DNA of 64,000 bases from Meishania litoralis (lineage in GTDB: Bacteria; Bacteroidota; Bacteroidia; Flavobacteriales; Flavobacteriaceae). Each line of letters starts with the position of its first letter. Within the stretch, counting starts at the first letter, position 1. The stretch is from contig NZ_JBHFPV010000001.1 of NCBI RefSeq assembly GCF_042611095.1, positions 1,426,001 through 1,490,000 on the forward strand, written 5' to 3'. A model generated the notes under the pieces. It saw only the letters and a program-made list of their open reading frames with translations. It was not told the DNA's origin and did not search any database. The translations under genes were made by a program, and so were the position numbers. Shown here piece by piece: positions 18,143 to 26,890 of the stretch.

Positions 18143-18571
18143 ATGAGAATAGCCATAGGAAACGACCATGCGGGAACAGCCTATAAACTCGCGATCATCG
18201 GGCTGTTGAAATCTATGCAAATAGACGTTGGTAATTATGGTACCGATGGTACCGATAGTGTTGACTATCCTGATTTTGTGCATCCCGTGGCACGTGAGGT
18301 AGAGGAGGGAAAAGCCGATTATGGAATCATTATTTGCGGAAGCGGCAACGGTGCTTCCATGACCGCCAACAAGCACCAAAAAATAAGGTGTGCCCTCTGT
18401 TGGAACAAAGAAATAGTGGCCTTGGGCAGAGAACATAACGATGCCAACATTTTAAGTCTGCCCGCACGTTTTATTTCTCTTCCCCAGGCCTTGGAGATGG
18501 TAAAAGTCTTTTTGAATACTGAATTTGAGGGCGGTCGCCACGAGAGGAGGATTGAAAAAATACCCTGTTAA
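18143..18571 (+). CDS. rpiB: Ribose-5-phosphate isomerase B
   Basis: A 142-residue RpiB/LacAB family enzyme. It starts MRIAIGNDHAG, continues GTDGTDSVDYPDF and has the active-site IICGSGNGASMTANK, where Cys is the catalytic base and the GSGxG loop binds phosphate. It interconverts ribose 5-phosphate and ribulose 5-phosphate in the pentose phosphate pathway. It is the first gene of a three-gene unit: its stop overlaps the start of the cation efflux gene as TAATG. A well-formed TTTG/TAnnTTTG promoter precedes it. Confidence 0.95.
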   Translation: MRIAIGNDHAGTAYKLAIIGLLKSMQIDVGNYGTDGTDSVDYPDFVHPVAREVEEGKADYGIIICGSGNGASMTANKHQKIRCALCWNKEIVALGREHNDANILSLPARFISLPQALEMVKVFLNTEFEGGRHERRIEKIPC

Positions 18572-19491
18572 TGGGGCACCATCACGCACATTCGAACCAT
18601 CATCATTCACATGCCGACCTTAAAGGAAGAAATCTGGTCATTTCCATTTTTCTGAATCTTTTGATTACCGTATCACAAGTTGTGGGAGGTATCATTTCGG
18701 GAAGCCTTTCATTACTCTCGGATGCATTACACAATTTCAGCGACGTACTTTCACTTATCATTAGTTACATCGCCACGATACTTTCAAGAAAAGAGGCTTC
18801 GGCCAATAAGACCTTTGGTTATAAAAGAGCTGAAATAATAGCGGCTTTTGTCAATTCGTCAACCTTGATCATCGTAGCGATAATTTTGATCAAAGAGGCA
18901 ATAGAAAGGTTTTTGGCCCCCGAGGAAATAGAATCCGATCTTGTAATTTGGCTATCTCTATTAGGTATCGTGGCAAACGGATTTAGTGTACTGTTACTAA
19001 AGAAAGATTCAGAAAGCAACATGAACATGAAATCGGCCTATTTACACTTGCTGACCGATATGATGGCCTCGGTGGCCGTTTTGATCGGTGGGTTGTTGAT
19101 GAAATATTTTCAATGGTTTTGGGTAGATCCGTTATTGACATTGGCCATTGCCCTGTACCTAATATATATGGGTTGGGCCCTCTTGCGTGATTCTACCCGG
19201 GTATTGATGTTGTTTACACCGGGATCTATAGAGGTTAGAGACATTGTCGATGCCATCAAGAAGATTAAAGCCGTAAAAAACGTGCACCATGTACATATTT
19301 GGCAGCTAAATGAAGATGAGGTACATCTTGAGGCGCATATCGATTTTGTGAACGACATCAAACTTTCTGAATTTGACATTATTTTGGAAGAAATAGAAGA
19401 AGAACTCTATCATCATCACGGAATCAACCATGTCAACATACAACCTGAGTTTGGAAAATGCGATAGCAAACAAATAATAGTCCAAGATTAA
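18571..19491 (+). CDS. Cation diffusion facilitator family efflux transporter
   Basis: A 306-residue CDF protein. The N-terminus is histidine-rich (MGHHHAHSNHHHSHADL), probably a cytoplasmic metal-binding tail. Six membrane helices follow, with the HxxxD/DxxxD pairs expected of Zn-type members: SDALHNFSD in helix 2 and HLLTDMMASV in helix 5. The C-terminal cytoplasmic domain (from about residue 210) contains VHHVHIWQLNEDEVHLEAHI. The family exports Zn2+, and sometimes Co2+ or Cd2+, from the cytoplasm in exchange for protons. The start overlaps the rpiB stop (TAATG), and its own stop overlaps the next start the same way, so translation is coupled. Confidence 0.93.
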   Translation: MGHHHAHSNHHHSHADLKGRNLVISIFLNLLITVSQVVGGIISGSLSLLSDALHNFSDVLSLIISYIATILSRKEASANKTFGYKRAEIIAAFVNSSTLIIVAIILIKEAIERFLAPEEIESDLVIWLSLLGIVANGFSVLLLKKDSESNMNMKSAYLHLLTDMMASVAVLIGGLLMKYFQWFWVDPLLTLAIALYLIYMGWALLRDSTRVLMLFTPGSIEVRDIVDAIKKIKAVKNVHHVHIWQLNEDEVHLEAHIDFVNDIKLSEFDIILEEIEEELYHHHGINHVNIQPEFGKCDSKQIIVQD

Positions 19492-19934
19492 TGCTGAAAA
19501 TCGACATTAAAAAATTTGAGGATTTAACACCGAAAGAGTTATACGCTATTTTACGGCTGCGCAGCGAGGTCTTTGTTGTCGAACAGAACTGCGTCTATCA
19601 AGATTTAGACGACAAGGACGTTCTGGCACTACACGTAATCGGCTTCAAGAAAAACACAGTAGTCGCGTACACGCGTGTTTTTAAACCCGGCGACTATTTT
19701 AGTGAAGCCAGTATAGGCAGGGTAGTGGTAAAGGCCAATGAGCGCCAGTACGGTTATGGTAGAGAGATAATGGCCGCATCGATAAAGGCGGTTGAAAACC
19801 TTTTTCATACGACTACAATCCATTTATCGGCGCAATGCTATCTACAGAAATTTTACAATAGCCTTGGTTTTGAACAAATCGGTGAAGAGTATCTCGAAGA
19901 TGGTATACCCCATATCGGGATGGTCAAAAAATAA
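19491..19934 (+). CDS. ElaA-type GNAT N-acetyltransferase
   Basis: A 147-residue GNAT-fold protein. The opening KKFEDLTPKELYAILRLR followed by SEVFVVEQNCVYQDLDDKD is typical of the ElaA subgroup. The acetyl-CoA loop is seen as IGRVVVKANERQYGYGREI, and the C-terminal strand as HLSAQCYLQKFYNSLGF. It should transfer an acetyl group from acetyl-CoA to an amine, but the substrate of ElaA proteins is not known. It is the last gene of the rpiB operon, coupled to the CDF gene by a TAATG overlap. Confidence 0.88.
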   Translation: MLKIDIKKFEDLTPKELYAILRLRSEVFVVEQNCVYQDLDDKDVLALHVIGFKKNTVVAYTRVFKPGDYFSEASIGRVVVKANERQYGYGREIMAASIKAVENLFHTTTIHLSAQCYLQKFYNSLGFEQIGEEYLEDGIPHIGMVKK

Positions 19935-19952
19935 AAGGCAACAACCTTTGAA

Positions 19953-20327
19953 TTATATCTTGATGGGCGTTTTGTTCGTCAAGTTGATATCTTCCAACAT
20001 GGTATCGGTAAACCTATAATGCCCTTTGGTCGTAATAATTCGAAAAATACCTGAGTTCATTCGGCTCAAAGTGTCCAAAAAAAGCCATTTTGACTTTAAT
20101 AATCTAGGCTTCTCCGTTTTCAGGCCGATTTCAAAGAAATACTTCCTTCCGTTCTTGGTGGCGGTGATATCAGGGGTGATCTTATTGCCCGTTTCTTTTC
20201 TAATGTATGATTTCGGACTTTCAAAACCGTCCGTGTCGGCCTTGATATCCTCAAAACCGGTAGCTTCCAAATATTGGATAGATTTTTCTAAAAAATCCGT
20301 ATTTTCTGACTTGTCTATTTTTATCAT
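19953..20327 (-). CDS. Hypothetical protein, weak nuclease-like pattern
   Basis: About 124 residues from the ATG at 20327 (MIKIDKSENTDFLEK); a TTG three codons upstream is possible. I do not recognise the family. The chain has mixed alpha/beta character and a stretch ITPDITATKNGRKYFFEIG that resembles the Pro-Asp ... Glu part of the PD-(D/E)xK nuclease fold, though the third motif residue is not in the right place. It is convergent with the rpiB operon (18-base gap). It stands upstream of a DUF1697 gene and a restriction-modification pair on the same strand, but gaps suggest it is a separate unit. Confidence 0.65.
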   Translation of the reverse strand: MIKIDKSENTDFLEKSIQYLEATGFEDIKADTDGFESPKSYIRKETGNKITPDITATKNGRKYFFEIGLKTEKPRLLKSKWLFLDTLSRMNSGIFRIITTKGHYRFTDTMLEDINLTNKTPIKI

Positions 20328-20387
20328 AAAGGGCAAGATAACAGAAATATAGAAAAATCCTAATTTTTTGCCTTGATTAACAGCATA

Positions 20388-20963
20388 TTAACTTCGAGGC
20401 CCTAGTTTCTTTTCAATTCTTTTAATGGTATTCCAATTTCTGGTCGTTATATCCTTACCATAAAAAAGTTCCAGGGCCTGCATGGCTTGAGGTGTTCCTG
20501 ATCTTGAAACATCAAGTACACTTAGAACTGTCTTGTCTTGTCGGCTCAATATCTCGTAAGAACCGTCTTCACTTGACCAAGGCAAGGGTGTGGGGTCTTT
20601 TACATCGATATTCAAGAACGAAACATACAGCCGAATATCTTTTGTGACTACAATGTTTTTGAATGGATCTTCATTTAATAAATCATGGATTAAATCGATA
20701 TTTCTGATCAAAGTGGGTATGGGAAAGCCAAAAGTTTTTTCAAGACGATCCGAAATCCCTTTTTCCAAATCCATAAGACGATTTTCTTCACTATCGAACA
20801 AGACATTGCCCGAATTCAAAAGTGTCTCCACATTGGTGAACCCCATCTTGGTCATTTCCTTTTTGAGTTCTGCCATTGGAACCTTGTGATGCCCTCCGAC
20901 ATTAATGCCCCTAAGAAAGGCAACATAGGTTGTTTTTTCGATCGGACTGTTTTTTTTGGTCAT
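20388..20963 (-). CDS. DUF1697 domain protein
   Basis: A 191-residue protein with the DUF1697 opening TTYVAFLRGINVGGHHKVPM, then LKKEMTKMGFTNVETLLNSG and the LFYGKDITTRNWNTI ending. The domain is common in soil and marine bacteria; its function is unknown. It is cytoplasmic, with no signal peptide. Starting at 20963 gives a normal family length. It lies 284 bases from the restriction endonuclease gene, so operon membership is doubtful. Confidence 0.88.
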   Translation of the reverse strand: MTKKNSPIEKTTYVAFLRGINVGGHHKVPMAELKKEMTKMGFTNVETLLNSGNVLFDSEENRLMDLEKGISDRLEKTFGFPIPTLIRNIDLIHDLLNEDPFKNIVVTKDIRLYVSFLNIDVKDPTPLPWSSEDGSYEILSRQDKTVLSVLDVSRSGTPQAMQALELFYGKDITTRNWNTIKRIEKKLGPRS

Positions 20964-21247
20964 TGCAACAGTTTTTATTTTTAGGTTTTAAGGTGGTGGC
21001 ATAAAGCCACGATTGGCAACCTATGGAAATATAATAAAATTGTCGAAGCACGATATGGTCCTTTTAGAATATTGACGCATAATCTAAATTTTATTATTTG
21101 ACCAATGGGTCGGTTTCATACTGTGATATTTCCCGGATTTCAAGACGGAAACACCATAAAATACAAATCGAATCGATGAAATACATTCTATTTTATTGGG
21201 GCTATGACGAATATGGCCATCACAGACCAGATAGTTGGTATAAGTGC

Positions 21248-21868
21248 TTATACGAAGCGCTTGGCCATTCCATTTTTGATTAAAAAATCTAGTTTTAAAA
21301 CTAGATTTACGGGTTTTTCGGCCTTGTTATGTTTTGAAAAGTATAGATATCCTTCTTTTTTAGGATGTAAAGTTTCCAATTTAAGCTTTGAATGGTTTTC
21401 TTCATTTAACGCGATTATTGATTCAAGAGATTTTCTTGAAATGTTTCTTGAGCCAAGAAAAGAAATCAATTTTTCGCGATTGACAAATGTTAGTTTGCAT
21501 GAAGTAAACGTATCCGGTTCATCGGTATAAATGGCGGTTACCAGCGTATAGAAATCGGTTTTTTTGGTCTGGTCGAACAACCATCCCTTCTTGACCGCCC
21601 CATGTTTGTAGTAGATCAGTTCAAAAGCGAATGTCGGCAGATCTTCGTTAACGTAGTCCAATTGTGCTTTTTCATCGACAAGAAAAGTTTTAGCGGTTGC
21701 TTTATGGGTAAAAATTAGGTCTATACCTTTCATTTGCCGAGTCAAGTCGGCAATACGTTCAAAATGGTAGTTTTTAAGGTGCTTGCCATAATAACGGTCA
21801 AGTAATTTCGAAAGCCTTTGCTCTTTTTTTAGATCCGATTGAAATGTACTTTTTTTTTGTGTTGACAC
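21248..21868 (-). CDS. Putative type II restriction endonuclease, PD-(D/E)xK-like
   Basis: A 206-residue protein without a family I can name. Residues Asp50 (KGIDLIF) and Asp65-Glu66-Lys67 (FLVDEKAQ), 15 residues apart and each on a predicted strand, make a good D...(D/E)xK nuclease site. The gene starts 13 bases after the stop of a C5-cytosine methyltransferase on the same strand. From position and motif I infer the restriction half of a type II system with the neighbour's target site. The last codons contain a 24-bp perfect palindrome (21285-21308). No prediction of recognition sequence is possible. Confidence 0.72.
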   Translation of the reverse strand: MSTQKKSTFQSDLKKEQRLSKLLDRYYGKHLKNYHFERIADLTRQMKGIDLIFTHKATAKTFLVDEKAQLDYVNEDLPTFAFELIYYKHGAVKKGWLFDQTKKTDFYTLVTAIYTDEPDTFTSCKLTFVNREKLISFLGSRNISRKSLESIIALNEENHSKLKLETLHPKKEGYLYFSKHNKAEKPVNLVLKLDFLIKNGMAKRFV

Positions 21869-21881
21869 GGATTGGAATAGG

Positions 21882-23135
21882 CTAATTGTTCATTCCCCGG
21901 TTGGTTGAAACCTGCCGTATTTTTTCATACAATGCGCTTCCGATGCGCTCGACTACGCCCACCACTAATGCGTTGCCCATAAAAAAAGCCCTTTTCGTGT
22001 CGCTGATGCCTTCCAATTTGGTATGGTTGTCTGGAAACATGTTCAAACGCTCCAATTCGACCGGGGTCAATCGGCGTAGCCCTTTTTGGGTTTGCACGAC
22101 GTGTTTGAAGCGCGATGGACTTTTGCCGCCCTCGCCGGTGATAACGGTACGCGAAGCGTTGTCCAGCGCATCGGGAAAAATCATTCCGCCCTCGCTGTAA
22201 TTGTATTCAAAACCGTTTTTTGCCGTACGCACCTCCTTTTTGGCCCCTTTTAAATATTCCCATTTTGGGTAATCTTCTTGTGGAATAAAGAATTCATCGG
22301 TTACTTCCCCATTTTGCAAAATATCGCCCAAAACGGTCCTTTTTCCATCATAATCTGGAAAAGTCCTGATGGTTGATACTTCTCCCTCTATACATACACC
22401 CGAATTTTCAAAAGGCGATAATTTGCCTTCTTCGTTGAAATTTGATGAGATTTCGACCAAGTCACCCTTGATTTTAAAGGTTTTTGGGCTTTTATGCCCT
22501 TTTTCGACCGAAAAAACGGATGCGATGGTTCCTGAGTTATGCGTCCATTCCGATTTATTAGCTCCTTTTAAATGACTGTAAATCGGTGTCGATTTGTGGT
22601 AGCCCAAGAAAAAAATACGTCTTCGTCGTTGCGGCATGCCATAATCGGCCGCATTGATAACGCGCCATTCTACGGCATAACCCAATTCATCAAGACTTTT
22701 GAGCATAACGGCAAAATCGCGCCCCCTTTGGTTCGAAGGCGATTTTAAGAGCCGATCGACATTTTCGAGAAAAAGATATTTGGGAGGATTTTTCTTTTCG
22801 GATAGAATCCTATGGATGCTCCACCATAAGACCCCTTTTTTTCCGATCAATCCCTTTGAGTTCTGCAAGGTTGTTGCAACCGAATAATCCTGACAAGGGA
22901 ACCCCCCGACCAAAATATCGCCATCAGGAATTTCTGAGATCGGAACCTCGGAAATATCGGTATTGTTATGATTTTTGTTTCCGAATCGGGCCTCATAGAC
23001 CAGAGAGGCATGCTGGGTCTTGGTCGAAGGTTCCCACTGATTGCTCCAGACCACTTCGTAATGTCCGGTCTTTTCAAGACCCAGTCGGAACCCGCCGACA
23101 CCTGCAAAAAGTTCGATGACCTTTAATTTCTTCAT
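21882..23135 (-). CDS. DNA (cytosine-5-)-methyltransferase
   Basis: A 417-residue C5-MTase with motifs in canonical order. Motif I is FAGVGGFRLGLE (residues 10-21), motif IV is GGFPCQDYS with catalytic Cys81, motif VI is ENV (124-126), motif VIII is QRRRRIFFLG (169-178), and a late GNALVVGVVERIG serves as motif X. The target-recognition region (about 200-330) is long and specific to this subgroup. It methylates the C5 of cytosine in a specific site, protecting it from the nuclease encoded just downstream. It is the first gene of a two-gene module and diverges from the NlpC/P60 gene. Confidence 0.95.
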   Translation of the reverse strand: MKKLKVIELFAGVGGFRLGLEKTGHYEVVWSNQWEPSTKTQHASLVYEARFGNKNHNNTDISEVPISEIPDGDILVGGFPCQDYSVATTLQNSKGLIGKKGVLWWSIHRILSEKKNPPKYLFLENVDRLLKSPSNQRGRDFAVMLKSLDELGYAVEWRVINAADYGMPQRRRRIFFLGYHKSTPIYSHLKGANKSEWTHNSGTIASVFSVEKGHKSPKTFKIKGDLVEISSNFNEEGKLSPFENSGVCIEGEVSTIRTFPDYDGKRTVLGDILQNGEVTDEFFIPQEDYPKWEYLKGAKKEVRTAKNGFEYNYSEGGMIFPDALDNASRTVITGEGGKSPSRFKHVVQTQKGLRRLTPVELERLNMFPDNHTKLEGISDTKRAFFMGNALVVGVVERIGSALYEKIRQVSTNRGMNN

Positions 23136-23256
23136 GCAGGACGAAATTAATCAAAAAGCTTAAAATTAAGGAATGGAAAACCGCATATATGGACAAAACG
23201 GTCGGCATCTCCCGTATTAACATCCAGCGAACCTGAGTGTAGATCATGAATATGTT

Positions 23257-23264
23257 TATTTTTG
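23257..23264 (+). promoter_or_regulatory. Candidate -7 element (TATTTTTG) for NlpC/P60 gene
   Basis: An exact TAnnTTTG match 51 bases before the preferred NlpC/P60 start, in the divergent gap from the methyltransferase gene. No clear -33 TTTG is seen. Confidence 0.4.
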
Positions 23265-23315
23265 CTCGATAGTTGTGATTTAAACCTACCCGAGCCACTA
23301 CAAAAACCATTGATT

Positions 23316-24506
23316 ATGAACATTAGACGCCACATTTACACTCTACTTTGCGGCGTTCTTTGTATGGTCTCGTGCCAGACCGAGCTTAAAGAGGAAAATC
23401 TTTTTGAGGAAGAGATAGCGAACATAAGGTCACAGTTTGCACCCGACAAACGAGTGGCATTGTTCGAGGTAGAAGCGATTAGGAACAACGATAGTTACAT
23501 TTTGAGGGGTGAAAGCGATATGCAAGACGCTATCGAAGCGCTGAAGAAGCAATTGTACGCCAAAAATGTCGCTTTTGTTGACAGTATACAACTTTTGCCA
23601 TCCCATGATTTGGGAGAAAATATAAAGGCAATAGTCAATATTTCGGTGGCCAACTTGCGCAGCAACCCCAAACATTCGGCAGAATTGGCCACACAGGCCA
23701 CTTTGGGCACCCCTTTAAAGGTTCTAAAAAAAGAAGGCGGTTGGTATTACATTCAAACTCCGGATAAATATTTGTCCTGGGTCGATGATGGTGGCATTAC
23801 CTTGATGGATAAATCGCATTTTGAGCGATGGCAGGCTACCGACAAGATTATTTACACCAAGACCTATGGACATTCGTATGCAGAAAAAGATAATAAGCAA
23901 GTTGTCTCCGATTTGGTGGCGGGCGCTATTTTGGAAACCACTGGTATTTCGGACAATTATTTTCAGGTTAAATATCCTGACGGAAGAACGGCATTTGTTA
24001 TGAAAGACGAGGCCGAAAATTATGACCACTGGCTTGAAGGTCTTGCCCCAACGGTAGATGACCTTGTGGCCACATCTGAAACTTTGATGGGCGTACCCTA
24101 CCTTTGGGGCGGTACTTCAACCAAAGGCATGGACTGCAGCGGTTTTACAAAGACCATCTATTTCTTGAACGGAATGGTCATACCAAGAGATGCCTCCCAA
24201 CAGGTACATGCGGGTCAGTCCGTCGATTCCATAATGGATTTTGAAAACCTGAAAAAGGGTGATTTACTCTTTTTCGGAACAAAGGCCACCGATTCGACGA
24301 ATGAAAAAGTGGTCCATGTGGGCATGTGGATCGGCAACAATGAATTCATCCATGCATCTAATATGGTACGGATCAGCAGTATGGACCCCAAGGCCGAAAA
24401 TTTTGATGAATGGAACCGCAATCGCTATCTGCGCACCAAAAGGATTTTAAGAGAGGAAGACGAGGCACTGATCAATTTGACACGAACACCTTTGTTCAAA
24501 GACTAA
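23316..24506 (+). CDS. NlpC/P60 family cell-wall hydrolase, lipoprotein
   Basis: About 396 residues from the ATG at 23316 (MNIRRHIYTLLCGVLCMVSC), chosen because it places a lipoprotein cysteine after a short hydrophobic stretch; an earlier in-frame start adds 18 unlikely residues. Two SH3b-like segments (about residues 95-235: VANLRSNP..., then GAILETTGISDNYFQVKYPDG) precede the NlpC/P60 domain. Its catalytic residues are visible as Cys274 in MDCSGF and His334 in VVHVGMW, followed by NEFIHAS. Such enzymes cleave D-Glu-diaminopimelate bonds in peptidoglycan stem peptides. It would be anchored in the cell envelope. It stands alone between the methyltransferase and the DinB remnant. Confidence 0.9.
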   Translation: MNIRRHIYTLLCGVLCMVSCQTELKEENLFEEEIANIRSQFAPDKRVALFEVEAIRNNDSYILRGESDMQDAIEALKKQLYAKNVAFVDSIQLLPSHDLGENIKAIVNISVANLRSNPKHSAELATQATLGTPLKVLKKEGGWYYIQTPDKYLSWVDDGGITLMDKSHFERWQATDKIIYTKTYGHSYAEKDNKQVVSDLVAGAILETTGISDNYFQVKYPDGRTAFVMKDEAENYDHWLEGLAPTVDDLVATSETLMGVPYLWGGTSTKGMDCSGFTKTIYFLNGMVIPRDASQQVHAGQSVDSIMDFENLKKGDLLFFGTKATDSTNEKVVHVGMWIGNNEFIHASNMVRISSMDPKAENFDEWNRNRYLRTKRILREEDEALINLTRTPLFKD

Positions 24507-24638
24507 AATAAAGAATTGGTCAAGTTGATTTTTACTTAAAAACGATGTTTTAGTATTTTTTTAGAATTCTTCCGATTTCAATCGCCTATCTTACCACACT
24601 ATCACATTTTGTTAACGATTTTCTTAATAATTAGATCT

Positions 24639-25193
24639 ATGAGAAGATATATCGCTATTATTCTACCCTTGTTTTCACTTGTCTTTTTGAATGCGTAATA
24701 TGAAATCAAACCATCGACTGGGTATTCTTCCAATATTGGCATAATGGTAAATATGCTGGAAGACTTGAAGAAAAGGATAACAGAAGAGGTCAAAGACCTT
24801 GACCAGTCGCAAACCGATTTCGAATTTGATGAAAATGCGAATAGCATTGGTGCTTTGGTCATGCATTTGGTGGCAACGGAGGCATATTACCAAATAGAAA
24901 CATTGGAAGGACGGCAATGGACAGAAGAAGAGCGGGAGCATTTGGGCGTTGGTGGCGAACTTAATGATAAATCAAAAAAAGTACTCAAAGGGAAACCCAT
25001 TCGACACTATTTGGACTTATGGGATGAAATTCGAGAAAAAACCTTGGCAGGACTCAAAACTAAAGACGACAAATGGTTTTCGAGCAATATCGAAGAGGGC
25101 ATCAATTATCATTGGGTGTGGTATCATGTTATGGAGCATCAAGCTAATCATATGGGCCAAATAGCATTGGTTAAGAACAGATTACCTAAATAA
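24639..25193 (+). pseudogene. DinB-family secreted protein interrupted by in-frame TAA
   Basis: From 24639 a 19-codon signal peptide is encoded (MRRYIAIILPLFSLVFLNA). The next codon, 24696-24698, is TAA, and the same frame then continues YEIKPSTGYSSNIGIMVNM into a full DinB domain of about 150 residues. Metal-ligand histidines are visible in MHLVATEAYY and HVMEHQANHMGQI. Flavobacterial homologues usually carry such a signal peptide directly before the DinB domain, so a single change such as CAA to TAA (Gln to stop) would explain the break. A shorter protein could start at ATG 24744, but it would lack the export signal. It may be a recent nonsense mutation, a sequencing error or readthrough. 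The DinB fold often binds metal; the role here is unknown. Confidence 0.78.
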
Positions 25194-25196
25194 ATT

Positions 25197-26723
25197 TCAA
25201 ACAGTTTTACCAAAAACAACTTCTAAGTGCCGTTCGTCGGGCATGCGTTTTTTGCTGAACAAACTCACGGTAATATAGGTCAGCATTGAGATTAGAAATG
25301 CAGGAATGATTTCGTGGATATCCTTCAAGGGTTCATACTCGAACCGAAATGCGAAACGCCAAACAATGTTCACCAACATACCCGCAATCATCGAAGTTAA
25401 CGCGCCAAGGTCTGTGCCCCACTTCAAATAGAGTCCGCCAAAGATGGCCGGAAAAAAACTGGCCGCGAAAACCGCACCGGCAAATGCGGTCAATTCAACG
25501 ATTCCGGCCATGGGATAGAGCGTCATAGCATATACGATAACGCAATAGATTACCATGAACCACTTGGTTCGGGGAACGATTTTTGATTCTGACATTGGTT
25601 TTGCAACATGCCAAATGTCTTTTACGAATGCCGTTCCGATAATAATAATGACCGATGCCAAAGAAGACATTCCGGCGGCGAAAAGTCCGGCAACGCAAAT
25701 ACCACTGACGAATTTGTTGTCGAATTTATCCAACATAAAGCCCACGACCTCATCGGTATCGTTTATCAGGAGATTTGCTTCTTCTGTTGAGGCCATACCA
25801 TGTACCAGGGCACCGAGGCCCATCACGCAGACCAAGGAAATTCCCAAAAAAACCGGTGTCCATATCATGGCAAAACGCATACTTCTTGCATTGTCTACCG
25901 AATAGAAGCGAATCAGGTTTTTCGGCTCAGAAATTTGTTTCATTCCGACCGATAGGCCAATGCCCAGGATGTACAAAAAGGAGACCAGTTCGCCAAAAGC
26001 CACCAACCCTGATTTTATGGGTTCTCCTGATTTGGTCAAATGATCTGTGCTGCGAATGGTTTCCATTAGATTATCGACCCCGCCGACATACATGAACGGA
26101 ATCGCCAACATCAAAATGGCCACGCCGAACATGATGATACCTTGAACGGCATCCGTCCACAAGACGCTATACATTCCGCCCCAAATCGTGTAGGCACAGG
26201 TAATCGCGATTATGGCAAATGCACCATATTCATAAGGTATATCCAATACCGAGGTCAATACATGGGCACAACCTTTGGCAATGCCAATCATATACCACAA
26301 GGTTGCGAACAATATGATGACCGCCGACAGCACCCGTATGCTTTTCGCGAGATTGCTTTTGTACCTTAAATGAAAATAATCAGGAATGGTAAACGATTTC
26401 AACCGTGCGGTCTGAAATCGCATTTTAGGCCCTAAAAGTTGCCACGAGATTATGCAGAAGACCGTCCAAATCAGTCCCATCCAAGCCCAAGAAAGTCCGT
26501 ATTCAAAAGATTTCCCTGCCTGCCCGATATAGGTGTTGGTACTCGCAGAGGTGGAAAAAAAGGCCAAGGAGATCACCCATCCCGGAATTTCTCTTTTGGC
26601 GACATAATACCCTTCAACCCCCTGGTTGGCCTTTTTCTTGAAGTGCCATCCGATGTACAGACATCCACCGACATAAACAGCCGTAAGGATCAAGGTGACG
26701 TAATGTTCGCTGAAATAATCCAT
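25197..26723 (-). CDS. Sodium/solute symporter (SSS family)
   Basis: About 508 residues with 13 or so membrane helices. SSS features include YVAKREIPGWVISLAFFSTS in the first helices, ITCAYTIWGGMYSVLWTDAVQ in the middle and a long hydrophobic C-terminal half. The family couples Na+ uptake to import of sugars, carboxylates or amino acids; the substrate is not evident, but the carbohydrate-oxidation neighbours make a sugar likely. The ATG at 26723 overlaps the stop of a 39-codon membrane-protein gene as TGATG, so the two are translationally coupled. It ends 4 bases from the DinB gene, convergent with it. Confidence 0.9.
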   Translation of the reverse strand: MDYFSEHYVTLILTAVYVGGCLYIGWHFKKKANQGVEGYYVAKREIPGWVISLAFFSTSASTNTYIGQAGKSFEYGLSWAWMGLIWTVFCIISWQLLGPKMRFQTARLKSFTIPDYFHLRYKSNLAKSIRVLSAVIILFATLWYMIGIAKGCAHVLTSVLDIPYEYGAFAIIAITCAYTIWGGMYSVLWTDAVQGIIMFGVAILMLAIPFMYVGGVDNLMETIRSTDHLTKSGEPIKSGLVAFGELVSFLYILGIGLSVGMKQISEPKNLIRFYSVDNARSMRFAMIWTPVFLGISLVCVMGLGALVHGMASTEEANLLINDTDEVVGFMLDKFDNKFVSGICVAGLFAAGMSSLASVIIIIGTAFVKDIWHVAKPMSESKIVPRTKWFMVIYCVIVYAMTLYPMAGIVELTAFAGAVFAASFFPAIFGGLYLKWGTDLGALTSMIAGMLVNIVWRFAFRFEYEPLKDIHEIIPAFLISMLTYITVSLFSKKRMPDERHLEVVFGKTV

Positions 26724-26842
26724 CAAGGTTCGGGGTTGTGGTCGCTTTCATCCACCGTGATATCGCGCTTCATTACCAAAACGGCATTGATGATTACCAG
26801 AACGATGATACCGAGATAGGGGAATAGAGTAAGAAAATCCAT
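26723..26842 (-). CDS. 39-residue membrane protein, candidate symporter accessory subunit
   Basis: A small gene. It reads MDFLTLFPYLGIIVLVI, then INAVLVMKRDITVDES, ending DHNPEP: one hydrophobic helix (about residues 4-24) and a short charged tail. Its TGA stop overlaps the symporter start in TGATG, the classic sign of coupled translation and 1:1 partnership. Small one-helix proteins beside SSS transporters are known elsewhere (for example in the PanF/YhdT type), so an accessory or stabilising subunit is my inference. No homology evidence is available here. Confidence 0.72.
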   Translation of the reverse strand: MDFLTLFPYLGIIVLVIINAVLVMKRDITVDESDHNPEP

Positions 26843-26890
26843 GTATTCAAGTTACGGGTTCGGCATTTTGAGTTTTATTGTTTTCCAATC

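Noticed and set aside
18571..18625. Histidine-rich start of the CDF protein as a possible vector His-tag artefact
   Set aside because: The His residues are mixed with Ala, Ser and Asn and the gene overlaps rpiB naturally; His-rich tails are normal in zinc exporters.
20964..21247. 284-base gap with a small GTGGC-ATAAA-GCCAC hairpin (20996-21010)
   Set aside because: A five-base stem without a T tract is too weak to call a terminator or riboswitch.
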